Positions 15,274 to 22,884 of a stretch of 22,884 nucleotides of DNA are shown one piece after another; the stretch's first letter is position 1; each line of letters opens with the position of its first letter. The translations under genes and the position numbers were made by a program. The stretch covers positions 1 to 22,884 of the forward strand of contig CAUZSH010000027.1 in NCBI GenBank assembly GCA_963582935.1. The letters run 5' to 3'. The notes beneath the pieces were generated by a model, which was given only the letters and a program-made list of their open reading frames with translations, was not told the origin of the DNA and did no database searches. The stretch is from CAUZSH01 sp963582935 (GTDB lineage Bacteria; Pseudomonadota; Gammaproteobacteria; Francisellales; Francisellaceae).

Positions 15274-17145
15274 ATGGATGTAAGTTTAATACTTATGAGC
15301 ATTTTGCTGCTCGCTATGTTTGCACAATGGTTGGCTTGGAAGCTCAAATTACCAGCCATTCTTTTCCTATTGATCGCAGGCATTATCATCGGACCTATTT
15401 CCGCGCTTGTTTTGAATGTCCCAGGAGGTATATTAGACCCCTCAAGGCTTTTAGGGGATGACTTGCTGTATCCGATGGTCTCCTTGTCTGTGGGGATTAT
15501 CTTATTTGAAGGCTGCATGTCTTTAAAATTAAGTGAAATCAAAGGGATGGGTGGTCCTGTTCGCAATCTGGTAACAATTGGATTGTTAATGACGGCTGTA
15601 TTGACTACGGTTTTTTCACACTATATTCTCAATTTCCCTTGGGAAATCGCAGCGTTGCTTGGCGCGATTACTTCGGTGAGTGGTCCGACAGTTGTGGTTC
15701 CAATACTCAGAAGTGTGCGGCCCACAAAAAATCTAGCCAATGTCATTAAATGGGAGGGGATGCTTATTGATCCTATTGGTGCATTGTTGGCGGCGTTGGT
15801 CTTCAGTACGATTAGCAGCATTTCTCAGTTTCAAGCAGTAACACAAATCCTAATACATGTTTTTGGTGTTGCAGCACTGGGGGTTGGTCTCGGTGTTTTG
15901 TCGGGTTGGATTTTAGGTACAGTGCTTCGTCGGCACTGGGTGCCAGATTACTTGAGTAATCTGTTTGCTTTGAGTTGTGTGATTGTCAGTTTTGCGATTG
16001 CGGAATATATTTTGGAGGGAGCAGGATTGTTATCGGTAACAATTATGGGTGTTTTTGTGGGTAATATGCGCAACAGCCATATTGAGGAAGTGATGGATTT
16101 TAAGGAGCATTTGAGTTTATTGTTGATTTCAGTTTTATTTATTGTATTGGCGGCAAATGTAAGCTTTAGCAACCTTGAAGGCATTATTGCGCCAGCAGTC
16201 ATTTTGATACTTTGTTTGCAATTTATCGTACGCCCATTAGCTGTTTTTGTTTGTACATTAAGAAGCAATCTTAATTGGAGAGAGAGAGTACTTTTGGGGT
16301 GGATTGCTCCAAGAGGCATTGTGGTTGCGGCAGTTGCGGCTTTGTTTTCTGTGAAATTGATTAATGAGGCAGGCAATAGTAATCCCGAATATGTTATCTA
16401 TGGCCAGCTATTATCCCTTGTTGCTTTCTTGATTATTATTGGAACCGTAACGATTCCAAGCCTGACCGCATCATTTCTGGCGAGGTTTTTAAGGGTTTCT
16501 TCGCCAGACCCTAGAGGTTTTTTAATCGTCGGTGCAAATAAATTTGCAAGAGAGATTGCGAAAGCGCTTGAAGCCCAAGGGTTATCTGTTGTGTTGGCGG
16601 ATGTTAGTTGGCGAAATATTCAGGCAGCTCGTCTGGAAGGCCTGCAAAGTTATTATGGTAATTCAGCTTCTGAACATGGCGATTGGCATATGGAGATGGT
16701 GGGGATAGGGCGAATGTTGGGGCTATCAAGCCATGATCAAATTAATACGCTATCCGCCGTAAAATATTATGGGGAATTTGGTTCAAATTCTGTATTTCTA
16801 TTACCCGCAAGTGAAAATCGTCAAAATATCAAACTCTCAAAAATGAATAAAAAATATGGGAAGCGTTTGTTTACAGATGGATATGTTTATGAAGATTTTC
16901 GGGATATTGTTAACGCAGGTGCTGTGGTTAAGACAACTAAAATCACTTCAGAATTTAATTGGGAGCAATACTTAGAAATGAATGATAAACATGCCATTCA
17001 ACTTTTTGCCGTCAGCCCTAAATTGGTGGTGCATGTGGTTTCACCTGATTCAGTTGTTTCTGTTTCTGCAGGTTGGAGTGTTATTGCGCTGGTTTCTGAA
17101 GGGTCACCTCTTTCAGAGGGTCGATTTCATAAAAATGAGGAATAA
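15274..17145 (+). CDS. CPA1-type sodium (or potassium)/proton antiporter with RCK/TrkA-N domain
   Basis: Inner-membrane monovalent cation/proton antiporter. Residues 1-~405 form about 12 hydrophobic helices, with the CPA1 motifs AITSVSGPTVVVPIL and EGMLIDPIGALLA; Asp166 is the likely ion-binding aspartate, in an ID instead of ND pair. WIAPRGIVVAAVAALFS is the other family mark. From ~412 a TrkA-N/RCK-like domain begins (DPRGFLIVGANKFAREIAKAL), with LADVSWRNIQAARLEGL and YYGNSASE, suggesting nucleotide-gated control. Length is 623 aa. The Shine-Dalgarno is weak. The 3' end overlaps the convergent addA-like gene by 65 bases. The transported ion cannot be read from sequence. Confidence 0.88.
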   Translation: MDVSLILMSILLLAMFAQWLAWKLKLPAILFLLIAGIIIGPISALVLNVPGGILDPSRLLGDDLLYPMVSLSVGIILFEGCMSLKLSEIKGMGGPVRNLVTIGLLMTAVLTTVFSHYILNFPWEIAALLGAITSVSGPTVVVPILRSVRPTKNLANVIKWEGMLIDPIGALLAALVFSTISSISQFQAVTQILIHVFGVAALGVGLGVLSGWILGTVLRRHWVPDYLSNLFALSCVIVSFAIAEYILEGAGLLSVTIMGVFVGNMRNSHIEEVMDFKEHLSLLLISVLFIVLAANVSFSNLEGIIAPAVILILCLQFIVRPLAVFVCTLRSNLNWRERVLLGWIAPRGIVVAAVAALFSVKLINEAGNSNPEYVIYGQLLSLVAFLIIIGTVTIPSLTASFLARFLRVSSPDPRGFLIVGANKFAREIAKALEAQGLSVVLADVSWRNIQAARLEGLQSYYGNSASEHGDWHMEMVGIGRMLGLSSHDQINTLSAVKYYGEFGSNSVFLLPASENRQNIKLSKMNKKYGKRLFTDGYVYEDFRDIVNAGAVVKTTKITSEFNWEQYLEMNDKHAIQLFAVSPKLVVHVVSPDSVVSVSAGWSVIALVSEGSPLSEGRFHKNEE

Positions 17146-20100
17146 GCGGGAAATATAATGCTGTTTTAGTTGGACGCTCAAAGGCGATAGCCATTAAATG
17201 ATAATACTGTTTTAGTTGTTGAATATAGGCAAACTTTTCTCGTTGCAAAAAGTCTAGTAAAGTTTCCTTCGCGTTTGGTTGTGAGGTTTTGTAATCAATA
17301 ATCCAACAAGTATTATCCTTGTCGATAAAAACACGATCGAGTATTTGCTCAGAGAGTTTGCCGGACCGAGTTATTCTATGGGTGTGAATTTCATTAAAGG
17401 CAATTTTCTTGTGTGCGAAAATCCATTTTGCATATGGATCTTGAGCGGTGTTTTGCAATGCTATGTTGAGAATCCCTTGAGCCTTAGTTTGCTCTTTAGA
17501 CGTGAAGCCCGCATTCCGCAATTTTTTAAGTTCTGTATTGATTAATTTATCATGAGAGGCGAGATCTTCAATTTGGATTACTTCAAGGATTGCGTGCAGT
17601 GCAGTACCAACTTGTCGATCAAAATAGCTGTTGACGCGGTAGATGTCTGGGAAGTTTGAAGCGATTTCTGGATGGATCTCTGATTGAGACCCAGTTGCCA
17701 GAATCTTGGTGTTGAGTGCTCTTTTTATAAAAGGTTGGATAGGTATAGTTTCTTTTTTATCGCCAGTATCTGTGGGGGTTTCAATTTTCCAAAAAGGTTG
17801 GCAATAGTGCCAAAGATGCTGCAATAGGGAAGATTTTGTTGCGGTAGGTTCTCCTTTTCCAGAAAATGTTGCCGTTAATATTAATCTTTGTTTTGCTCGA
17901 GTGGCGGCAACATATAAAAGCCTTTGCTCTTCATAATGCAATCGTTTTTGATTTATCTTTTTAAGAAAGAGATAGAGTGGGTCTTTTTGTTTATTCATAG
18001 GGTTTGAAAGTGGCGTAAGGAGGAGTTTTTCTTTTGAATCTTCTCCTAGGTAGCTGTCATGTAATAAAAGAGAGTCATCATCTGATCTCGTCTTGCTATT
18101 AAGGCTTGGTAAAAAAACGCTATCAAATTCAAGCCCTTTAGATTTATGCAGGGTCATTAGGTGTACATTACTTTCATTACTCGCTTCAGCTTTAAGCATG
18201 GATAATTCGTTAAGGAAGTTGTCACGTTCCTGAAGGCATCCTTGTTGGTCATGTTTATCTAAGAGATCAAGGAAACGCATGCAATGCTGGGCTGAACCAG
18301 CGTAGATGGCAGTAGCGTGAAGTGCGTGCCAAATACGCTGAATGGCGTCTCGTAAACTTGTATTACGCCCCGTTAAATTTTGGGGTTGGTGTAGAGTGAT
18401 GAGAATATTTATTTTATGGTGAAATGGGTGGCTTCTATCCTGGCTTATGCTTTTGAGGTTCTGGTAGATGGTGGCATTACGATCTAGTTGCACGATTTTT
18501 TGAATATCTTGTAATGACATCCCAATTAAAGGCGACCGAAGTAATGAAGCCCAAGCAGTGTGATCTGCAGGGTGGAGCAATGATAGTGTTAACGACTTTA
18601 GATCTCGAATAATATCTAGTTTCCCTAGAGGTTGAATTTCATTTTCGGTATACGGAATATTTTTTGCTTTCAAGGTAAAAATGATCTGGTTTAAATGACT
18701 ACGACTGCGAGCGAGAATAGCAATATTTTGCTTTTCGTGCTTCAGAAGCGACTTAATTTTTTCGGCGATAAATTCAGCTTCTTCTTCCTTATGTGAAAAT
18801 CCATGTTGCATGATGTAGCTGTCGTCAGAGGGTGCCTGTGTGGCGGTAGAGTGAGCGTAAGAAATAGCCCCTAGATTTTGATTCTCTATTTTTGGAAAAA
18901 TATTGGAGAACACTTGATTGATCCATTGAATAATATTTTCAGAAGATCTGAAGTTGCATTCAAGCGTGAGTGGAAATGGTTTGATATTGCCAATGCCATT
19001 GAGCTTTACATCTAAAAAACGTTGCACATCTGCTTCTCTAAATCGGTAAATAGATTGCATTGGATCACCAACCAGAAAAAGAGTGTGTCCATCATTGGGT
19101 GTCCATTCTTGAGTTAGCGCTTTAAGGAGCTCAAATTGTGTGACGGAAGTGTCCTGAAATTCATCAATCAGTAGGTGTTGAATAGAGTGGTCTAAATAAA
19201 GTGCCAAATCAGTAGGAGATTCAGGTTTTCCCAGTGCCGTAATGGCGGAGAGGCTTATTTCATTAAAATCCACCTTGTTTTGCTGGGCAAAGGTGATTTG
19301 CAGATATTGACTAGAAATTTTAAGTATTTGACAGATGTGTTGCAGCATATCCCATTGAATAGCTTCAAATTTATGTGTATTTAAAGAGTCGATAAATAAT
19401 AATTTTTCTTGCAATGCTGAGTTTTGGCTGAGTGCTTCAGATGCCTCTTTGTGTAAGGCCTTCATTTGTTTGTATTGTTGTTTTTCATCTGCGCTTTTCC
19501 CCTGCGTAGCTGCTGGAAAACCTTCTGCAATTCTGACGCTTTTGCGTGGTTCTCGCTTGGCAGTGAGAGCGAGCTCTATTAGGTGTTGCCAGCTTGGGAG
19601 CGATGAAATCTTCGAACTCAAGTGTGTTGCATCTGGTTTTGTGTGTAAGATGTTTTGAGAGAATGAGATAAGTGTCTCCCATTGTCGAATTGCAAGATCA
19701 TCCATTTCACCCATAATCATGGTGAGTTGGGTGCAAACAATAGATTGAAAATTTTGCTCTAAAGTTTCTTTTAGAGTTTGAACGTCGTTGCCTATCAGTA
19801 ATGGCATCCATTGCTCGCGGCGTGCTAACATGTTTTTGATTAGTTGGGTCAATAGTGGGATGTTGTTATCGACATACTTTAATAGTTGGCTGAAGTCGTG
19901 ATGCCAAGGGGCATCTTCTCCACTATCTTTGATGAGCGCCTGTATTGCGATCTCATAGAGACTGTCGCTGTTATCAGTTACCTCGGGACTTTGAGTCATG
20001 GACGAAAGTATGGGCATTTTTTTTATCAAATTTTGGCAAAAGGCGTCTATGGTGGTAATGCGTAATCGTTGAGGGTTGGTCAATATATTCCAGCCATGCC

Positions 20101-20407
20101 TAGCATCATTAATGAGCGCTTCTCTTGCTAAGCTCCAAGTAAGTTTTTTATGTGCTTCTGTGGGTGGATTTGCACTCTGATGAGCAAAGGCAAGAGATTT
20201 ATATATGCGTTGATGCATCTCCTTGGCCGCTTTTCGAGTAAAAGTGATGGCTAATATTTCTTCTGGCGCATTTTGAATGTAGGCCAATAGCTTTAAAAAC
20301 CTCTGTGTGAGAAGTTCTGTTTTTCCCGATCCAGCGGGAGCTTGAATAATGAATGATGATTCATGGTCAAGCGCTTTTGTTCTTTGAGTTTGGTCGCTAA
20401 TTAGCAT
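17081..20407 (-). CDS. addA: AddA/RecB-like UvrD-family helicase-nuclease
   Basis: Superfamily 1A helicase fused to a RecB-type nuclease, for processing double-strand DNA ends before RecA loading. Helicase motifs: Walker A QAPAGSGKT (22-30), Ia ITFTRKAAKEM, DEFQDT (415-420), III GDPMQSIYRFR (447-457), IV LECNFRSS, V LMTLHKSKGLEFDSVFLP and VI LLYVAATRAKQRL. The C-terminal nuclease shows GTALHAILE, then Asp1024 in ILDRVF and Asp1038/Lys1040 in WIIDYKTS, the PD-(D/E)XK core. The length of 1108 aa and this layout match AddA; there are no obvious gaps. No addB lies next to it, since upstream is the divergent parC. A RecB assignment is less likely because no RecC/RecD neighbour exists. Confidence 0.88.
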   Translation of the reverse strand: MLISDQTQRTKALDHESSFIIQAPAGSGKTELLTQRFLKLLAYIQNAPEEILAITFTRKAAKEMHQRIYKSLAFAHQSANPPTEAHKKLTWSLAREALINDARHGWNILTNPQRLRITTIDAFCQNLIKKMPILSSMTQSPEVTDNSDSLYEIAIQALIKDSGEDAPWHHDFSQLLKYVDNNIPLLTQLIKNMLARREQWMPLLIGNDVQTLKETLEQNFQSIVCTQLTMIMGEMDDLAIRQWETLISFSQNILHTKPDATHLSSKISSLPSWQHLIELALTAKREPRKSVRIAEGFPAATQGKSADEKQQYKQMKALHKEASEALSQNSALQEKLLFIDSLNTHKFEAIQWDMLQHICQILKISSQYLQITFAQQNKVDFNEISLSAITALGKPESPTDLALYLDHSIQHLLIDEFQDTSVTQFELLKALTQEWTPNDGHTLFLVGDPMQSIYRFREADVQRFLDVKLNGIGNIKPFPLTLECNFRSSENIIQWINQVFSNIFPKIENQNLGAISYAHSTATQAPSDDSYIMQHGFSHKEEEAEFIAEKIKSLLKHEKQNIAILARSRSHLNQIIFTLKAKNIPYTENEIQPLGKLDIIRDLKSLTLSLLHPADHTAWASLLRSPLIGMSLQDIQKIVQLDRNATIYQNLKSISQDRSHPFHHKINILITLHQPQNLTGRNTSLRDAIQRIWHALHATAIYAGSAQHCMRFLDLLDKHDQQGCLQERDNFLNELSMLKAEASNESNVHLMTLHKSKGLEFDSVFLPSLNSKTRSDDDSLLLHDSYLGEDSKEKLLLTPLSNPMNKQKDPLYLFLKKINQKRLHYEEQRLLYVAATRAKQRLILTATFSGKGEPTATKSSLLQHLWHYCQPFWKIETPTDTGDKKETIPIQPFIKRALNTKILATGSQSEIHPEIASNFPDIYRVNSYFDRQVGTALHAILEVIQIEDLASHDKLINTELKKLRNAGFTSKEQTKAQGILNIALQNTAQDPYAKWIFAHKKIAFNEIHTHRITRSGKLSEQILDRVFIDKDNTCWIIDYKTSQPNAKETLLDFLQREKFAYIQQLKQYYHLMAIAFERPTKTALYFPLIPHFYEIDPLKEVTLQKPAQ

Positions 20408-20489
20408 GGGAGATTCTAATGAACATAAATTATTATTCCATAATAGTTTTTTTTGAGCAAAAATAGTATGGTCTCAGCTTGATTGTCGG

Positions 20490-20501
20490 GCATGATCATG
20501 C
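20490..20501. promoter_or_regulatory. 12-bp perfect palindrome in the addA-parC gap
   Basis: GCATGATCATGC is a perfect 12-bp palindrome midway in the 133-bp intergenic region, 40 bases before the parC ATG. It overlaps a possible parC -35/-10 area (TTGATT at 20479, CAGAAT at 20501, 16-base spacer). It may be an operator or chance; no match to a known box is recognised. Confidence 0.3.
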
Positions 20502-20540
20502 AGAATTAGAGAATAAGTATTTAATTTTGGATTTAAAGCA

Positions 20541-22814
20541 ATGCAAACCACGCTGTCATTCGATGCAACAGAGCAACAAGGTATTACTGAGTTTACCCGA
20601 AAAGCGTATTTAAATTATTCCATGTATGTCATTTTAGACCGGGCATTACCCCATATCGGGGATGGCTTAAAACCAGTCCAACGACGTATTATTTATGCAA
20701 TGTCAGAAATAGGGCTTTCAGCATTAAGTAAGCCTAAGAAATCAGCGCGTACCGTGGGGGATGTGCTCGGAAAGTATCATCCACATGGTGACAGTGCCTG
20801 CTATGAAGCAATGGTGTTAATGGCGCAAGATTTTTCTTACCGCTATCCAATTATCAGCGGGCAAGGAAACTGGGGTTCAATCGATGATCCTAAGTCTTTT
20901 GCCGCAATGAGATATACAGAGTCAAAACTTTCGGCTTATGCGGATGTGTTGTTGAGAGAGCTGAAACTCGGGACAGTGAGCTGGGCAGATAATTTTGATG
21001 GAACCTTAAAAGAACCCACTTTATTCCCCTCACGCCTCCCAAATATTTTATTGAATGGAAGTACAGGAATTGCTGTGGGTATGGCAACGGATATTCCGCC
21101 ACATAATTTAAATGAGGTGGTCGATGCATGTCTTCAACTCATCAAAAAATCAAAAAGCTCTTTAGAGGAGTTAATGGTGTTTTTACCCGCTCCAGACTAC
21201 CCTGGGGGTGCTGAAGTTATTAGCCCGCTTTCTGAGAGAATAAAAGCCTATGAAACGGGGAATGGCAGCATAAAGTTGCGTGCATTTTATACCATCGAGA
21301 ATGGTGATGTCGTGATTTCAGCGCTTCCTCATCAGGTCTCAGGTGCCAAAATTATGGAGCAAATCGCAGCGCAAATGCGCGCCAAAAAACTTCCTTGGTT
21401 GGCAGATCTTAGGGATGAGTCTGACTTTGAACATGCCATTCGTTTGGTCTTGATTCCACGGTCTGGGCGAGTGAATACTGAATTATTAATGAGTCATCTT
21501 TTTGCAAGCACAGACCTTGAACGAAGCTATCGGCTTAATTTCAATATTATCGGATTGAATGGGCGACCAAGAGTATTTTCTCTTGTTGAAATATTGTCAG
21601 AATGGGTTAGTTTTCGTAAAGATACCATCACTAAAAGAACAGAATTTAAACTAGATAAAATACTAGAAAGATTACATATTCTAGATGGTTTTTTAATTGC
21701 TTACCTAAACATTGATGAAGTGATTGCCATTATTAGAACCGAAGATGACCCGAAGCTTAAGCTGATGGAGAGGTTTGATTTATCAAACACTCAAGCAGAG
21801 GCCGTTCTTGATCTAAAGTTAAGGCATTTGGCAAAACTTGAAGAGATGAAACTTCAAGCTGAAAAGGATGAGTTGGAGTTAGAACGTCAATATTTACAGG
21901 GGTTACTGGACGATGAAATGAAGCTAAAGCGTTTGATGGTTAAAGAGCTAAAAGAAGTTAAAGCGAAGCACGGTGATGAAAGGCGTTCTCCTATTGTGAT
22001 GCGTGATGAAGCAAAGGCGCTTAAAGAAGCGGATTTGGTGCCAGTAGAAGGTGTGACGGTTATCTTGTCAAAACTTGGGTGGGTACGGTGTGCAAAGGGG
22101 CATGATGTCGATGTGCTCTCAATGAACTATAGATCTGGTGATGCCTATTTAGCCTCAGATGAGGGGAGAAGCAATGAATACGCCCTTTTTCTTGATGATG
22201 CTGGGAAGTCATATAGTGTTTTGGCAAGCCAGTTGCCATCGGCGAGAGGGCAAGGAGAACCAATTACCGGTAGAATTAAAATTGAAAAGTCATCGAGTGT
22301 ACAATATATTTTAATGGCAGATGAATTGGATCAAGTATTGATGGTCTCATCAGGTGGGTTTGGTTTTTTAGGTGATGCTAGTTATATGATCTCTAAAAAT
22401 AAAGGTGGCAAACAAGTTATCTCCCTTTCAGGAAAGTCAGCATTAATTGCGCCGATATCCATTGCAAAAAAAGATGTTGAAAACATGGATATTGAAAAAT
22501 ATATTGCGTTAATCACAAATCAGGGGCGTTGTTTGATTATTAAGTTGGCAGAAGTTCCTGTTTTAAACAAAGGAAAAGGAAATAAACTGATCGGTATTCC
22601 GAGTCAAGAAGCCACGGGTGAATATGTACAGCATATGCTTTTGTTTAAGGAAGGTGATGCAATTGTTATTTATTCAGGTAGGCGACATATGAAGATATCA
22701 GGGAGAGATATTGATATATATAAAGGGAAACGAGCGCTTAGAGGTGTTTTGTTGCCCAGAGGATTTCAGTCTGTAAAGGCTTGTGAGGTTATTAAAAAAC
22801 CTATCAAGACATAA
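20541..22814 (+). CDS. parC: DNA topoisomerase IV subunit A
   Basis: Type IIA topoisomerase A subunit that, with ParE, decatenates daughter chromosomes. The breakage-reunion domain shows DGLKPVQRRIIYAM and the catalytic Tyr125 in AAMRYTESKL. The quinolone-determining stretch GKYHPHGDSACYEA keeps Ser85 and Glu89 (E. coli Ser80/Glu84), the wild-type state. The C-terminal half has the degenerate beta-pinwheel blades and no GyrA box (QRRGG), and the length of 757 aa matches ParC (752 in E. coli) and not GyrA (~875). It stands alone, without parE adjacent. The Shine-Dalgarno is weak. Confidence 0.95.
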   Translation: MQTTLSFDATEQQGITEFTRKAYLNYSMYVILDRALPHIGDGLKPVQRRIIYAMSEIGLSALSKPKKSARTVGDVLGKYHPHGDSACYEAMVLMAQDFSYRYPIISGQGNWGSIDDPKSFAAMRYTESKLSAYADVLLRELKLGTVSWADNFDGTLKEPTLFPSRLPNILLNGSTGIAVGMATDIPPHNLNEVVDACLQLIKKSKSSLEELMVFLPAPDYPGGAEVISPLSERIKAYETGNGSIKLRAFYTIENGDVVISALPHQVSGAKIMEQIAAQMRAKKLPWLADLRDESDFEHAIRLVLIPRSGRVNTELLMSHLFASTDLERSYRLNFNIIGLNGRPRVFSLVEILSEWVSFRKDTITKRTEFKLDKILERLHILDGFLIAYLNIDEVIAIIRTEDDPKLKLMERFDLSNTQAEAVLDLKLRHLAKLEEMKLQAEKDELELERQYLQGLLDDEMKLKRLMVKELKEVKAKHGDERRSPIVMRDEAKALKEADLVPVEGVTVILSKLGWVRCAKGHDVDVLSMNYRSGDAYLASDEGRSNEYALFLDDAGKSYSVLASQLPSARGQGEPITGRIKIEKSSSVQYILMADELDQVLMVSSGGFGFLGDASYMISKNKGGKQVISLSGKSALIAPISIAKKDVENMDIEKYIALITNQGRCLIIKLAEVPVLNKGKGNKLIGIPSQEATGEYVQHMLLFKEGDAIVIYSGRRHMKISGRDIDIYKGKRALRGVLLPRGFQSVKACEVIKKPIKT

Positions 22815-22840
22815 AACGAATAGAAAGTTGGGAATATTCG

Positions 22841-22868
22841 TTGACAAGAAAAGTAAAAGGGGTAGAAT
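22841..22868 (+). promoter_or_regulatory. Strong outward sigma-70 promoter at window end
   Basis: TTGACA (22841-22846), a 16-base spacer and TAGAAT (22863-22868) give a perfect -35 and a near-perfect -10. It starts 27 bases after the parC stop and reads off the end of the window. Such strong promoters often serve tRNA or rRNA genes, but the downstream gene is not in view. Confidence 0.75.
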
Positions 22869-22884
22869 TCTCCTCGCTCCACAG

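Overview
The window looks like the chromosome of an AT-rich gammaproteobacterium. The order miaB–ybeZ(phoH)–ybeY–corC–lnt, the phoB–phoR pair, the znuACB–zur operon and a ParC with gammaproteobacterial motifs all fit. A stand-alone AddA-type helicase-nuclease instead of RecB, a eukaryote-type PyrF and the general protein character suggest a Legionellales/Coxiella-like lineage. That placement is an inference, not something the sequence proves.

Layout. Positions 25-5236 (minus strand) hold a tight run miaB→ybeZ→ybeY→corC→lnt with overlaps or gaps of a few bases: tRNA modification, RNA/ribosome maturation, then two envelope proteins. A 143-bp divergent gap leads to phoB–phoR (5380-7125, plus), where PhoR lacks the usual membrane anchor, and then to a membrane fatty-acid desaturase (7280-8398) closed by a clear intrinsic terminator. 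Positions 8450-9470 are gene-poor debris: two diverged copies of an interspersed repeat flank a frameshifted C-terminal remnant of a Tn3-family transposase. Right after this debris, behind a good sigma-70 promoter, is pyrF, whose protein is of the eukaryotic UMP-synthase type.

Convergent with pyrF is the zinc operon znuA→znuC→znuB→zur (13093-10292, minus), with a Zur-box-like dyad in the znuA promoter, so the repressor should regulate itself together with the transporter. Diverging from it are a MarR-type regulator and an MFS permease (plus). The permease promoter contains a perfect 15+15-bp inverted repeat that looks like an operator. Next is a CPA1-type cation/proton antiporter with an RCK/TrkA-N domain. 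Its 3' end overlaps by 65 bp the 3' end of the convergent 1108-aa AddA-like gene. parC is divergent from addA, and the window ends in a strong promoter reading outward.

Most of the window is ordinary housekeeping DNA. The items most worth a second look are the eukaryote-type pyrF beside mobile-element debris, the anchorless PhoR, the palindromic operator of the MarR/MFS pair, the repeat family around the Tn3 remnant, and the ZnuA with a substituted metal ligand. I found no clearly new multi-gene system, and saw no CRISPR array or rRNA/tRNA gene.
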